From Chrysomallon squamiferum (Eukaryota; Mollusca; Gastropoda; Neomphalida; Peltospiridae), in the NCBI GenBank assembly GCA_012295275.1, contig CM022667.1, positions 17,565,245-17,629,244 on the forward strand: a stretch of DNA of 64,000 nucleotides, read 5' to 3'. The translations under genes and the position numbers were made by a program. Below the pieces are notes generated by a model. It was not told the origin of the DNA and searched no databases. It worked only from the letters and a program-made list of their open reading frames with translations. Positions 10,907 through 26,785 of this stretch are shown here, piece after piece (the stretch's first letter is position 1; each line of letters opens with the position of its first letter).

Positions 10907-13900
10907 TTAGTACTTTGTTTGTCTGGGACCATCCCACTGATAGTAGTAATATCTGTAGAGAAGAAACCCACCCACCAACAGAGAAAGTCCAATACAGATT
11001 GGTCGTATGTATGATCGTCTTTTCTTCCAAATTTCACTCTTTTGTTGTCGATCCTTCATCTGTCTGATCTTTTCTTGAGTTTTCTTCTTTCGGTCCTCTC
11101 GAATTCTCTTCCTCAGAGTGTACCCACTAGAAAAATAAATAAATAAATAAATAAACAAACAGAAATATTGTAATAAAAATTTTAAAAGCCAAAAGAAATT
11201 AGAATAAAATAATTTGATATGCTGCTGCATTTGTAATGTTTTTAAAATTAAAATTGTCTTAAAACTGTTTTTATAAGACATATGTGCTGATAAATGTTCA
11301 CTTGACAGACATTCAGCACATTTTTTTTATACTTGGTATCACACAAGGACTGGTTTTTCAATTAAAATATATTTGATTATGTTTTCCAACAACAAAATGA
11401 TTACTGATGGATTTTTAAAGAAAAAGAAATTATTCCCAAAACAGTTACCTCTCTTGTTCCTTCTCGTTTCTCTTCTGCTGAATATCTTCTTGCAACATTA
11501 AATCATCAATTTCATCCTCTCCATCATCATCCTGGATAAAATCATCGAGATCATTAAAGTCATCATCATCAAATGGTTCAGGGGTGTATTTTCTTTCCTT
11601 TGGTGGGAGGGGTGGTGGTGGTCTTGAGGGTGACAAACTGGTGGTTCGAATGGGAGGAGTTGGTGGGCTGTCTCTTGAATGGTTCTGTTAAAACATGCAT
11701 TGAAAAAAAAAAAAAAAAAAATAAAATAAAACAAGAAAAAGAAACAGCCAATAAAATCAGAATATTCTTACCTGAAAGATCTTCAACAGGATAGTAAGAA
11801 CAACAATAGTAAGAGTAAAAATATTAAAATAAAAGTAACTGCATTAAAAATACAATGGAACCTCGGGTTATAAATGCCTTGAAGCATAAACAAATTGGAT
11901 TATGAACTGTAATTTTTGTCTCAGTTTACAAATAATGTCCTTAATTACAAACTACAGCAATGCACCATGACAAGCTTTCTTTTGATGTCAACATCTAGTA
12001 AAGATAAAAAAAAAATAGATGCTTACATTAAAACTGAGGTAAAAGAAATGGATTGTAGTCATGCAAATACATATCATGAATTAGTGCCTTTAGTTTTTGA
12101 TATGCAGTTGTAGCTCAGTAGCTTTTGGACTGAGATACTGCACTCACATTTTTTAAATTGATGCTGCTTTTATGTTTTTTTATTATACCCTATCCAATAT
12201 GGTGCCCAAGAAAGCAATAAGTATAAATGTATCACCGTAAAGGTTAAGAAAGAAATAATTATAAAACATGAGAGTGGCATTTGTGTGTCTGACATTGCTT
12301 TGGTTTACATAGAATTCAGTTTATGAACCAAGTTCTGGAACAAATTAAGTAAGTAACCTGAGGTTCCACAGTAATAACAAATACTGTGACAAAAGCAGTA
12401 TTAAAAATAGTAACAATAACATTATTTCTGTGAAAATAATGCAAAACTCAAATATGAACTGGTGTAAGAAGTTAATTCTTCTGTTTTTTTCTGAAATGCA
12501 CTGTTTCTGTGAAATCATATAATTATATAATTCTTTGACTATTCTTAATAATAATTGTTACTATTGACATAAAACTTAAAATATTTTATTTAGAGTCATT
12601 CTGTGTCAAATCACCTAAAAAAAAAAAAAAATTTGAACCTGACCATCTCAGATTTTTATAAAGCTTGGTATACTTGTTGTGATCCCACAACACCAAATCC
12701 AACATGTGTATTGCTGCTAAACAAAGAATATTACACCTCTGAAACTTTTATAGGTTTTAGTTAACATGATTAAATTTCAAGAAAGGTCATCTTGGGTCAC
12801 ATGATCCACAAGGTCATAACAAAGGTCAAAAGGTCAGTGTAGCCCAAGATTCTTCAAACTGAACAATAATGGCAGATTTAGAATCCTTGTCATATTGCCG
12901 TTTGAAAATTTTGTTGAAGAATGGCCCAGTAGTTCCTGAGATATGAGGGTTCAAAGGTTGGTGGTCACACCACTGGTCCGATTGGCTTACAATTTCAGAT
13001 TTGGTGCTGTAGGATCCCAATCAATATATCAAATTTCATCATGGACAGTCAGGTTTAAAAATTATTGTTTTGGGGTAATTTGACTTGGAATGATCCTTTA
13101 CCAAATTTAATTTTATTTTATTTTATTTAAAACTAAATTGATTAGACAAACTGCAATTTCTGTGATTGCTGGTAGGGACTAATCTGTTATTACAATTAAT
13201 TCACATGTAATACAAATAGTCAGCTATTCTTATTACATTTTCAAATATATCTTGTCAGTCATGTTAATAATACATTTTTTTTTAAAAACATCTAAATAAT
13301 ACTCTGCCTTTCAGAATACAAATACAAATAAAATAATATACAAATAAAATGAAATAAATTAAACATCAACAGAATCAAATGAAATATATCTATTGCCACC
13401 AGGTTTGGTAATGACAGAAGAAATTCTCTGATGGTGTCAAGTAGAGAGTAGTTTCAAAATCTTAAAATGAAGATTCTAAGGAACATCCAAGGTGTTTTTA
13501 TCACAACTATATTAATAATTGCAAGTTTTCACAAGATTTGGGTATTTTTATTTTTTAAATTAAACATATAAATCACTTTATCGTGTCTTTCAAAGATTTT
13601 CAAGATGAATTCAATACAAATATGTGTTTCACAGTATAACCCATCATTATTCATTAGCATGTCAAAAAAAATAAATGTACTGATTTAGTAACCTTAAGAT
13701 AAATAAATGTTTCAAATACAATTATACACTGAGTATTATTATTATCTTGTGTACATATCATTCTGAAAAACAATTACTTTCAACTTCAAGATTCTAAGTT
13801 ACTGCTATTTTGTTGTTTGCATCTTATACTTTTTCCTTTAAGCTAATAAAGTAATCAGCACTGAAAATATTTATATAACACTTCAACTATTGAATTCTGC

Positions 13901-16900
13901 TTAATTCAACATTTATTTACATTAAGAATGTAGATAATATCAGATTCATGATTACACCGCACCTGTTAATGAAGCATTAAAGAATTTGCATTTTGCTTAT
14001 CAGATTTGTTCTAAAATGAGTATTTTCTGTGATAGGATAAATTATATTTATTTATTATGTTCTGGGGTTTTTTTTCTCTCTTCTGAATCCTCTATACTAA
14101 TTTTTTTTTAATTATGTTTCACTGATAGAAGTAGATATCATTAATTACATTATTATTACTTACCGGTAAATCTCCATTTACCAGGCAGCTCTGTAAAGTG
14201 GAATTAGGATTTTTCATGGAGAGCAGTCTGTTCCCTCCTTCAATGATGGCGAGATATGAAAATCTAAGTTGGTCAGGAGTTTGTATGAGACCCATGCGGT
14301 ATGATCGCATCTCCATCAGCATGGACTTGATGTCTACTGCATCTAACTTTCTGTGTCTTTCTATCTGTACAAAAAAAATACAAACAGTATATCTATAACA
14401 TCATTTTTTTAACAGCCGTAATATATAATGAAAATCAAATTCAGAGAATTTTGTAGTGGAGCTATTAGATTTTGGAAATCTAATAAATGATTTTGAGAGT
14501 ATCACCTCTCTGAATTTTACTCAGATTATTAATACACTGGTTTATTTTTTGTAAACAATTATTAGACACAGTGCTGCTTTGTTCTGTCTGTCTGTATGTA
14601 TGTATGTACAAAAAACATTAATACTCTATAATATTAACATTTTTAAAAATCTGCTCATTCCTATACTAAACTGTAATAACAAAGGAGCAGCATATGATTT
14701 TGAATAAAAAATATAACAATGATAACTGAACGTAAATTGGAATGTTTCATTTACATGAGAATACAAATATTTAATAAACTTACTAAAACTAAAGAGGAGT
14801 CAACTAAACAGAATGTTCCTGAACGACCGATGCCAGCACTGCAGTGTATAACTGGTGGTCCCACACTAGGCTCAAGCACACCAGCCAGTCGGACATTGGA
14901 CAGAAATGTGAGGAAGGCAGTAGGTGAAGATGGGACACCAAAATCTGGCCATGTTGTGTACTGGAAATGCAGTATCTCTCTGATTTCACCTGTCTGGAAA
15001 AATAAGTATCTAAAATAATAAAATATGTACATCAAAGTTATAAAATTTTTAAACATTAGACAGTAGCAAATATATATATTAAATTAGTAAATCTATATAA
15101 TAATATTTGAATAACTGAAAGTGATTTCATTTTTAAAACACATAATCTTCAGAATACACAACCTCTACCCTACAACTGAATTTATATTCAAAATAGAAAA
15201 GATATAAATTATCTTTTGAAACACAATAATTTTTCTTCCCAAAGCCTAAATTATTTTTGATCTTTTAGACATCAAATATTCCGAAAATGTTTAACTGTTC
15301 TCACCTCTGTATTTTCCAGATTCAGATACCTGATAGTGTAATGTAGTGTGTCTTCCTCACCAGTCAAAGTAACCTTGAGCCCAACATCTTCAAAATTCAT
15401 TTCATCCTCGTAGCCTGCATCTGAACCAAGTGGCCAGTACTGGTGACATTTTAACTGAAGTAAAATACAAGTTAATATTAGAACTGCTTAATTTATCTGT
15501 AAAAGCTGTTTTATAAGACATACTCTACACTACTGCAAAAACAAATGTTGGCACGTTCATTCAGCTTCCAACATGAAGCAATTCTCTCTGGAATCTGACA
15601 TTTTCCTGTTATAAAATATTTAATAACCATCCTTCCTTTTTTTGAAACTCTGACTGCAGTAAGTCCATCAACCATATTCAGTGTAAAAATGATCTTTCTT
15701 GATCTTTGGTATTCAGTTGTTTGTAAATAATAAAAGCCTGCACAAATGAAGAAATGACTTGCAGATTCAAATCAGATTTACATGCTGCCAATAAGTACCA
15801 TCACACAGATTGGAAAAAAACACACACCATTGTTAGATTTGTTGATTTTTAATCTTCTCTCATTCTTGTATTTTCACTTCTAATGACAGGTTTCCTGGCA
15901 GATTAAAAATGAGATTGACAACTCTTGAATCCTTTCAGGTGTAACAATTCATAAAACCCTTCATTAAAAATGATGCTTTCTCCTTGGTTCAGTTAATTCA
16001 CAGCTGAAGCAGACTTGTTCATATTGTTTACTAATAGGTTTTTTCTACAGCTTCTAACTGTTTCATAGGAAATTGAGCCATCACTCTCTAATAGTTTGAT
16101 CTAGTCTTGACTTGTACAGTAATTGTCCACAAACAAATGATGACCATGGCAAATATAAGGTTTAACCACACCCATCTCAACTGAATTGCTGTGGCAACTG
16201 TATGAAAAGCTTAAAAGGTTAGTTCAATTCTGAATCTTTTCATCAGAATTTAAATTAGGATTCTCTGTAAGGGTGGCAGACCAGCCTTAATCATTGTCAA
16301 CATTTTCAGAAGTTAAAAGTGCATTACAGCCAGTCTTCGTGTCCAAGTCTGCACTGTTAAACATTAAGTGGTTCATAGTCTCTGTCACCTTCACAATAGT
16401 TGATGAATATTAACACATACTCTTTGTCTCTGACAATATTTTGAAAGTTAATTTAGTTAAAAGTATTTCATTGGAATTATCAGTCATATTCAGAAAAAAC
16501 GTCACTATCAAAGACATTTTCTGAGCAGTCTTTCCCATCCAATATTGCTGTCACCATTATGGCTAACAGTCATTATAGACTGAACAAAAAAAGAGAAAAA
16601 ACCCAAAACAGCCAAACTTTTTGCAGAAAACAAAGAGACATTAGTACTTGATGTTGTTGTTAGCTAGCCATTATTGCACGTGTCAGATGACAAATATGGC
16701 AGTAAATATGAACTAAAGGGACACAACATGATATGCTATTTGGGGATTTTTGGTTTCATAGTTTGAAAGGGTTAAAAACAGTTGAATGAATGCTCATCTG
16801 AAAGCTATTGGTGCTATTGCATTGTCCAGAAGATTAAAAAATTATACTTTTAATTCATAAATGGCTACTATAGGTATGCAAGTAAAATTGTAAATAATAA

Positions 16901-19287
16901 AATATAATTAATTATTTTAAAAAGTTTTAAGGGTTGTAAACTAAAGAGAAACGAAAATATTTGAAGATGCTACATATATTAGCCAGAGAATGGAACTATA
17001 CTGTTTAGAACTCACTGTGCCTTTTTCAACTATTCGGTTCAGCATAATAATGGCTTTTGAGTTCTGCTCCCAAACCATCAACCAGAAATGACTTGTAGTG
17101 TGTGCTAATGGACCCTGAAAGTAAATAAAGAACCATGGCTAGTATTTATAGCTTAAATATAGTTCTAAAAATAATTAATATAACATATCAGATTAATGCC
17201 ACTCATCTCCAACTTTATTTCATTAGAAATGCTACAGTACTATCCATGCTAATTAATACAAATGAGCAAAACAATATTTTAGAATTCTGGATGGTATAAC
17301 TGGATATAATGTTTTGTACTAATCAACAATATCTATTTTATAATTCTATGATATTAGCAATGCCAATATTTAAGTATTCCAAAGTAAGTTGTTTTTTTTG
17401 GTTTAGAGTTAGCAGAATAAATATTTGAAACTTGTTTAGTGGTTCAGATTTTTTCAGTTTTTAAGATCATGTTTAGGACAAAAAGCAATTACATTAAAAA
17501 AAATATATACGGTCTGAACCTTTGGTAGGAACAGACTTGTGTGACACCATTTTGACTCATCATAAATTGCCACAGAGCTTCAAATTTTAAAGTTCAATAA
17601 AAGTGAAAAATATTTAAGCACTTCTTACTGTGAGTGGTGATTTTGGAAGAAACTCAAATAATTTTGCTAAAACAGCTGTCAACTCTGCCTTAAAACATCT
17701 GCAGACTAGATATCACAATTCTGTTTAAACACACTTAATCTGCCGATCAACAGAGAAATTTCAGCTCACTGCGACTTTGTTACTTCATGGAATTCTGGAT
17801 GTTTTTGTGAACTGTCCATATCATGGAGAGCTGATGACCTTCATAGATCTTACAAAGTGTAATGGAATTTATTTAATTGAAAAATAAAGAATTTGATAAA
17901 ATCTGATTTTAATACAAATAAATTAATCAATTTTGGTAGTGCCTTGATTTCACCATCTGGCACTGCTAGTTACGTTATTATGATAGAAAATCAAACCTGA
18001 GTGAGTATATATTTTCTTCCAGCATCTGGCACTTCTATCAGACTAGCATTAATATAATCATCACTGTCCTTTCCAAGCACAATTCGACTGTGATCATCTG
18101 AAAATACATTTTACAAACTTCAAGAATAAAATATTGCAGTTACATGAAAATAGCTGTTACTAATTAGACATTAACACAACTATAAGATACTAAGATTCTG
18201 TGTTCAGAAACTGCAATACACTGGTGAGCTATGTTTTTTCTAAATGCTATGTCCAAATTATTTTGCATTAATATTATTATTTATTGTTTTAAAACAACAA
18301 ACAAAAAACGAATGGATAGTTAAATAAAATAAAATAAAAATGATGGAAAATATAACTAAATTAAAAAAAATTCCAAATAAAAATAAAATGTTAACATACA
18401 AGGACTGACATCTCGGTATCTATTTTTGCTGCGGTTTTCTGGTTTCCTGGCTTCTATGACAGTGAGTTTCTGATCCAGTGTCCTTAAGGAGGCTTCATTT
18501 TTAAGTCTCTGGAAAATAAAACATTTATTGAGAAATAATAATATAGGCAGCACACATCTAAGCTATACATTCAAACATTGATACTATAAAGTATATAACT
18601 TCAATTATAGTCTTCTTACCTAACCAGTCAGAAATATTATTCCAGTGTCATTTACTGTATCCCAATCACAAAAGTGTTTTTTGATAAGTTTGTAGTTTAC
18701 TTCACCAATTTTATAACACTACTCTAGTTCAACAGATAATTTGAAATTGAAACTGAAAGAAAATCAACTGAACCTGAAATGACTTCAGTGATAGCGTACA
18801 CATCTGAGTAATATTAGACCTATATTAAATTTTTAACATTAATAAATAAAGTTAAGCTATCATAATAATTTAAAGAACGATATCTGAAGGCTAGTTTAAC
18901 TACTTACACTAGTACTAGTAGTAGTAGTAGTAGCTCGTGTGGTTACGGGTTTATCATCTTGAGCACATAACTTGTAAGATACTGTTAGAATTTGGGACGT
19001 TTGATCTGGTGCGCAATATTCAATTTAATCTTTCACAAATTTTTATTTTTTCATTTTAAATAAAAATCGCGAATTTTACTTATATTTTAAAAGTTATGGA
19101 ATGGAAATTTAACAGGAAGTTATTCTAGTCGGTTCCGGTCGAAGGGTATAAACAATTTGTTACATGTCCCCTTGGTAAGCTTGCATGCGAGAACGTATAC
19201 TATAAGTTGACTGAACAATACCTGATAAATTTCCACCCAGATATTGGCGCTATCATAATCTGCAAATTCATTTTCCATCCGCGACAT
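10907..19287 (-). CDS. PTPN1: Tyrosine-protein phosphatase non-receptor type 1/2-like (PTP1B/TC-PTP)
   Basis: This is a complete coding region of 9 exons: 19222-19287, 18400-18508, 17997-18097, 17016-17114, 15305-15454, 14784-14993, 14164-14364, 11449-11684 and 10907-11126. It encodes 463 aa (human PTP1B has 435). The family removes phosphate from phosphotyrosine on receptor and JAK-type kinases, typically from the ER face. Seen here: the pTyr-recognition loop [13 protein letters not shown] (Tyr53), the WPD loop (Trp190-Asp192), the signature [10 protein letters not shown] (nucleophile Cys226, Arg232) and the Q loop QTPDQ (Gln277). After the catalytic domain come an SH3-ligand-like proline stretch ([10 protein letters not shown], about 332-341), an Asp/Glu-rich segment (about 348-375), a basic region and a hydrophobic tail (about 433-453). 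That tail predicts a tail-anchored ER protein as in PTP1B. All splice phases agree. PTPN1 and PTPN2 are vertebrate duplicates, so this is probably co-orthologous to both. Introns hold several transposon remnants. Confidence 0.95.
11851..12373 (+). mobile_element. Tigger/pogo-like DNA transposon remnant with TA target duplication
   Basis: The left end CAATGGAACCTCGGGTTA and the reverse complement of the right end CTGTGGAACCTCAGGTTA form inverted repeats (15 of 18 match), flanked on both sides by TA. Inside, about 12201-12305, frame-shifted plus-strand fragments read MVPKKAISI and then [20 protein letters not shown]. This is the N-terminal helix-turn-helix style of Tigger/pogo transposases. Stops and a frameshift separate them and the DDE domain is missing, so the element is dead. 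It sits in the last intron of the phosphatase gene. Confidence 0.8.
12591..13100. mobile_element. MITE with about 21 bp inverted ends
   Basis: The left end TCATTCTGTGTCAAATCACC and the reverse complement of the right end TCATTCCAAGTCAAATTACC match at 16 of 20 positions. TA dinucleotides lie at both borders. The roughly 506 bp interior has no substantial reading frame in keeping with a transposase. It is likely a non-autonomous TA-targeting element, in the same intron as the Tigger-like remnant but with unrelated ends. Confidence 0.65.
15650..16775 (-). pseudogene. piggyBac-type transposase fossil
   Basis: On the minus strand, about 16034-16148, the reading [14 protein letters not shown], stop, IKLLESDG, then ETVRSCRKN matches the layout of the piggyBac DDE core (a VDNFYTS-like aspartate motif followed by GTVRxNRKG). 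The right border has TTAA at 16772-16775 followed on the minus strand by CCCTTTCAAACTATGAAACC, a typical piggyBac-style end adjoining TTAA. Acidic SDVFSEYD-like residues nearer that end suit the N-terminus. Stops and apparent deletions break the frame, and I could not find the opposite end, so the left border is a guess. It lies in a phosphatase intron and is not functional. Confidence 0.7.
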
Positions 19288-19399
19288 TCTAATCAGTTTG
19301 AGATAATTAATCCAGGTTTAGAAAGCTAAGTGTTCTTTTCCTACCGGACGCCAGCTACGCCATGTCAGCCAATCACAGAGGTTAGAATAACTTCCTGTT
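19111..19399. promoter_or_regulatory. Promoter region and inverted ETS-type sites around PTPN1 exon 1
   Basis: A CCAAT box lies at 19369-19373, about 80 bases upstream of the PTPN1 start codon. The 17-base word TAGAATAACTTCCTGTT at 19383-19399 recurs exactly as its reverse complement at 19111-19127, within intron 1. Each copy contains a CAGGAAGT ETS-type site, so the pair brackets exon 1. No TATA box is obvious. The transcription start is not resolved. Confidence 0.4.
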
Positions 19400-21000
19400 T
19401 CCGATGGAATGCGGTCAAATAGAATACCGTCATAGACTGTGAAATAAAATTCATCCTTAATAATAACGATGATATTCAGTGTTATAATTTGTGTTGTTAT
19501 TACGGTCATTATCTTGAAATTCTGTCTGAACGTAATTTTTATACATTACATCAAGACCATTATTTCTGTTTCGTTCGAGCTTTAAAAATAAAACAACACA
19601 AACATTAAATAATAATTTCCACGATTTATTAATAAAAGATTCACAAATAACATGAAATTAAAAATCGGTATTGTAACTATTGTTTAGTTATCAGTCTAAA
19701 ATATTATATGTGTATATCAATTACTAATAAACACAGTGAATAAAAGTAAAATTAAATTTGTCACACAATCCCTTTTTTCATATGGGTGGGATGATTTTAA
19801 TAATTAGAATTCATAAAACTATTTAACAGTAATAGATTTTGAAAGATATTAATTTTATTTTGCATAGAATTGTTGCAGGGAACCCAAAATAGAAAGGGAT
19901 AAAATTAGATTTATGTCTTCTGTGGTTTCATTATGTAGTAGATTTAGCATCACTCCATTAGTTTGAATGTTTCAGGGTTGATGAGCTGGTGTCGGGAACT
20001 AAGCCATCAAATCCAGAGCCAATATAGTCTAAATCAAAGGCTTAACACTGATGTTTTGTCTTTGTTTTTTACATTCTTTAGTGTGGAATAAAATCACAAT
20101 TAAGAATGTTGGAAATGCAAATAACCAGAATCAATTTTTAAAGGTCTTTGTCATACATTATTATTATTATTAATTTATTTTTTTTATTTCTTCATATCAT
20201 GTAATATAAATGTAAAAAATATTATATGTAAAAATTCTGATGTATACTGAAAATAGGAAACTAACAGTGTTTCATTTGTCTAAATTAAATAATAATAATT
20301 ATTTTTCTTATTTTGTATATTAAATTGAAATTGTTTTAAAATCACAATATTGTAGAACATAAAAAAATTCTACAATCAAAACATGAATTAAAAACATCAT
20401 TCAGTCAACAATGTACAAATATCTCATTCAGCAAAGGAAATGAATATTTACACATTAAAACAAGGAGATAAATTACATGTTATATATTCACTTTTTGTAA
20501 ATAATCATATTTTATTTTACACTACATTATCTCTGCATTCTAATTTCTTTAGGCACAGCCAGATTAAGAGTGAGTATTCCTAATCTAGGCAAACTCGTTG
20601 GTTTATGTAAACAAATTAACATTTCTCACATCTTACAAAAACATTGTACCATTTTACTAAAATTTGTGTTTTCTTGACAAAAACATCCATCTACCTACAT
20701 TAGTAGATGAAGATGATTTTCTTCCAGGTTTGCGTGTCTGAATCTTAACTATTTAGAGTTTTCCAGGTAAAAGGTATAAAAATTTTGATTTTGAGTGTGC
20801 ATGTATAAATGTATCTATAAAAAAAATACATGTACTCTCCCCAGTCAATGTGTTCATGGTGGCAAAACATGTAGTATTAATAGGTGGCAGTGATTTTTTA
20901 TTGTAGCATGTTCACAGTTGTGGTTGCTGGTGTTTACTGTTGCTGCTGGTGACAATCTACTTTGACTGTTTGTTAATTTTATATATATCTAATTTTAATG
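19400..21000. other. Intergenic: PTPN1 promoter side to MDP1 3' end
   Basis: The two genes are in tandem on the minus strand about 1.7 kb apart. The region includes the MDP1 3' untranslated sequence. TTTATT at 20897-20902 (AATAAA on the minus strand) lies about 100 bases past the stop, and other candidates follow. No other gene is seen. Confidence 0.5.
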
Positions 21001-25567
<4,567 letters not shown>

Positions 25568-26197
25568 TACGCAGTTAAGGTATTATAACTCTGTTCGAGT
25601 CCTTGCGAGGACGACGGAGTTAGAACTTAGTTCCGGACATGAATTACATCTAAGAAATGTTCCTTATCGTGACGTTACAGTTTAGATAACCACAAAATCG
25701 GAAGGTTTTTTTTTTTAGGAATCAGTTAGCCAAAACGATTTAGAAAATTTAGAGAGAGAAAAAATGCCATAAATTAAATTAAGAATAATAAATGAATATT
25801 ACCAGTCTCTTACAGTCGTGAAGCAATCTGTGTTCCGTAGAATATTTAATATTTTTGTTTAATAATTAAATAATAAACGTATATAAGGAACTTTATTTTA
25901 TTATCTTTAAAACAAGTAATAAAACAAAAATAAAACTGTTTAATGCAACAATATGGCCAAATGTCGAAGCTTATAAGCAAAATCCACTACATTTAATTTT
26001 AATTATAATTAATTGATATTTAATTAATAAAATGAATTTTTATTGATACAGCGCACCCACTATATTAATAAGTAGCCTAACGGTTACAACAATTAAGGAT
26101 TGCGCAGATGTTAAAAGTGTTTTAATAAGTATACAAAAGCTGATATTTTTCTTTACTAGATTTTAAATCATCACCATCATTATGTCGTAGTTGTTGC

Positions 26198-26247
<50 letters not shown>

Positions 26248-26785
26248 GCTTAATTATAGAATGAAACAGCGTTTTTTAAACAGATTTTTAAATATAATTT
26301 ATTTATTTATTTATACGTTTGTGTTATATGGCTTTTATTTATTTATTTTGTCAAATTTATATTTCTTTAATGTTATCCTAAAAAGAATAAATAGTTTTAA
26401 AATCCATGTTTTGAATATTAGTATTAATATAATTCATATAAACGAAAGGAAGTGTCCATACATACACATACAGAAACATTTTTAAATGGGAAGAAAGAAA
26501 CGAAATTAATGACGATTGCATCACTGCATTTTGACATTCCATCAGCTAAATATCTGTTAATAAAAGAAGAAAATAATAACATTCATAATAGTTTCGAATT
26601 TGATTCTATTATTTACTTATTTTATTTTTAAATCTTGAATCGTTTTTCGTTTATTTCTAACTATTCATAAGACCAAAGCATTCGATAACTTATTAATGTT
26701 TGTCATTACAGGTGAATGTAGAACATTTGTTTTTTAATTCGAGATAATTTGTTTTCTCACATTTCTTTTTTTTTCTAGTGAAGAT
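25568..26785. promoter_or_regulatory. Divergent MDP1/SDR39U1 intergenic region
   Basis: The start codons of the two divergent genes are 1.2 kb apart, so regulatory sequence may be shared. The MDP1-proximal 100 bases hold several CpGs and a TTCCGG. An (ATT)n array lies at 26201-26247. A TTTTTTTCTAG acceptor-like sequence sits 8 bases before the SDR39U1 ATG, which suggests a spliced 5' leader for that gene. Transcription starts are not resolved. Confidence 0.45.

Noticed and set aside
11498-11794. His/Pro-rich and Met/Asp-rich alternative frames
   Set aside because: Shadows of the true PTPN1 exon 11449-11684 in other frames.
12826-13020. 64-codon minus-strand frame
   Set aside because: It lies inside the MITE at 12593-13098 and has no transposase-like motif.
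14198-15018. Plus-strand frames opposite PTPN1 exons 6 and 7
   Set aside because: Antisense shadows of strongly conserved exons.
26261-26485. 74-codon plus-strand frame upstream of SDR39U1
   Set aside because: A/T-driven Ile/Phe/Leu composition without recognisable similarity; likely chance.
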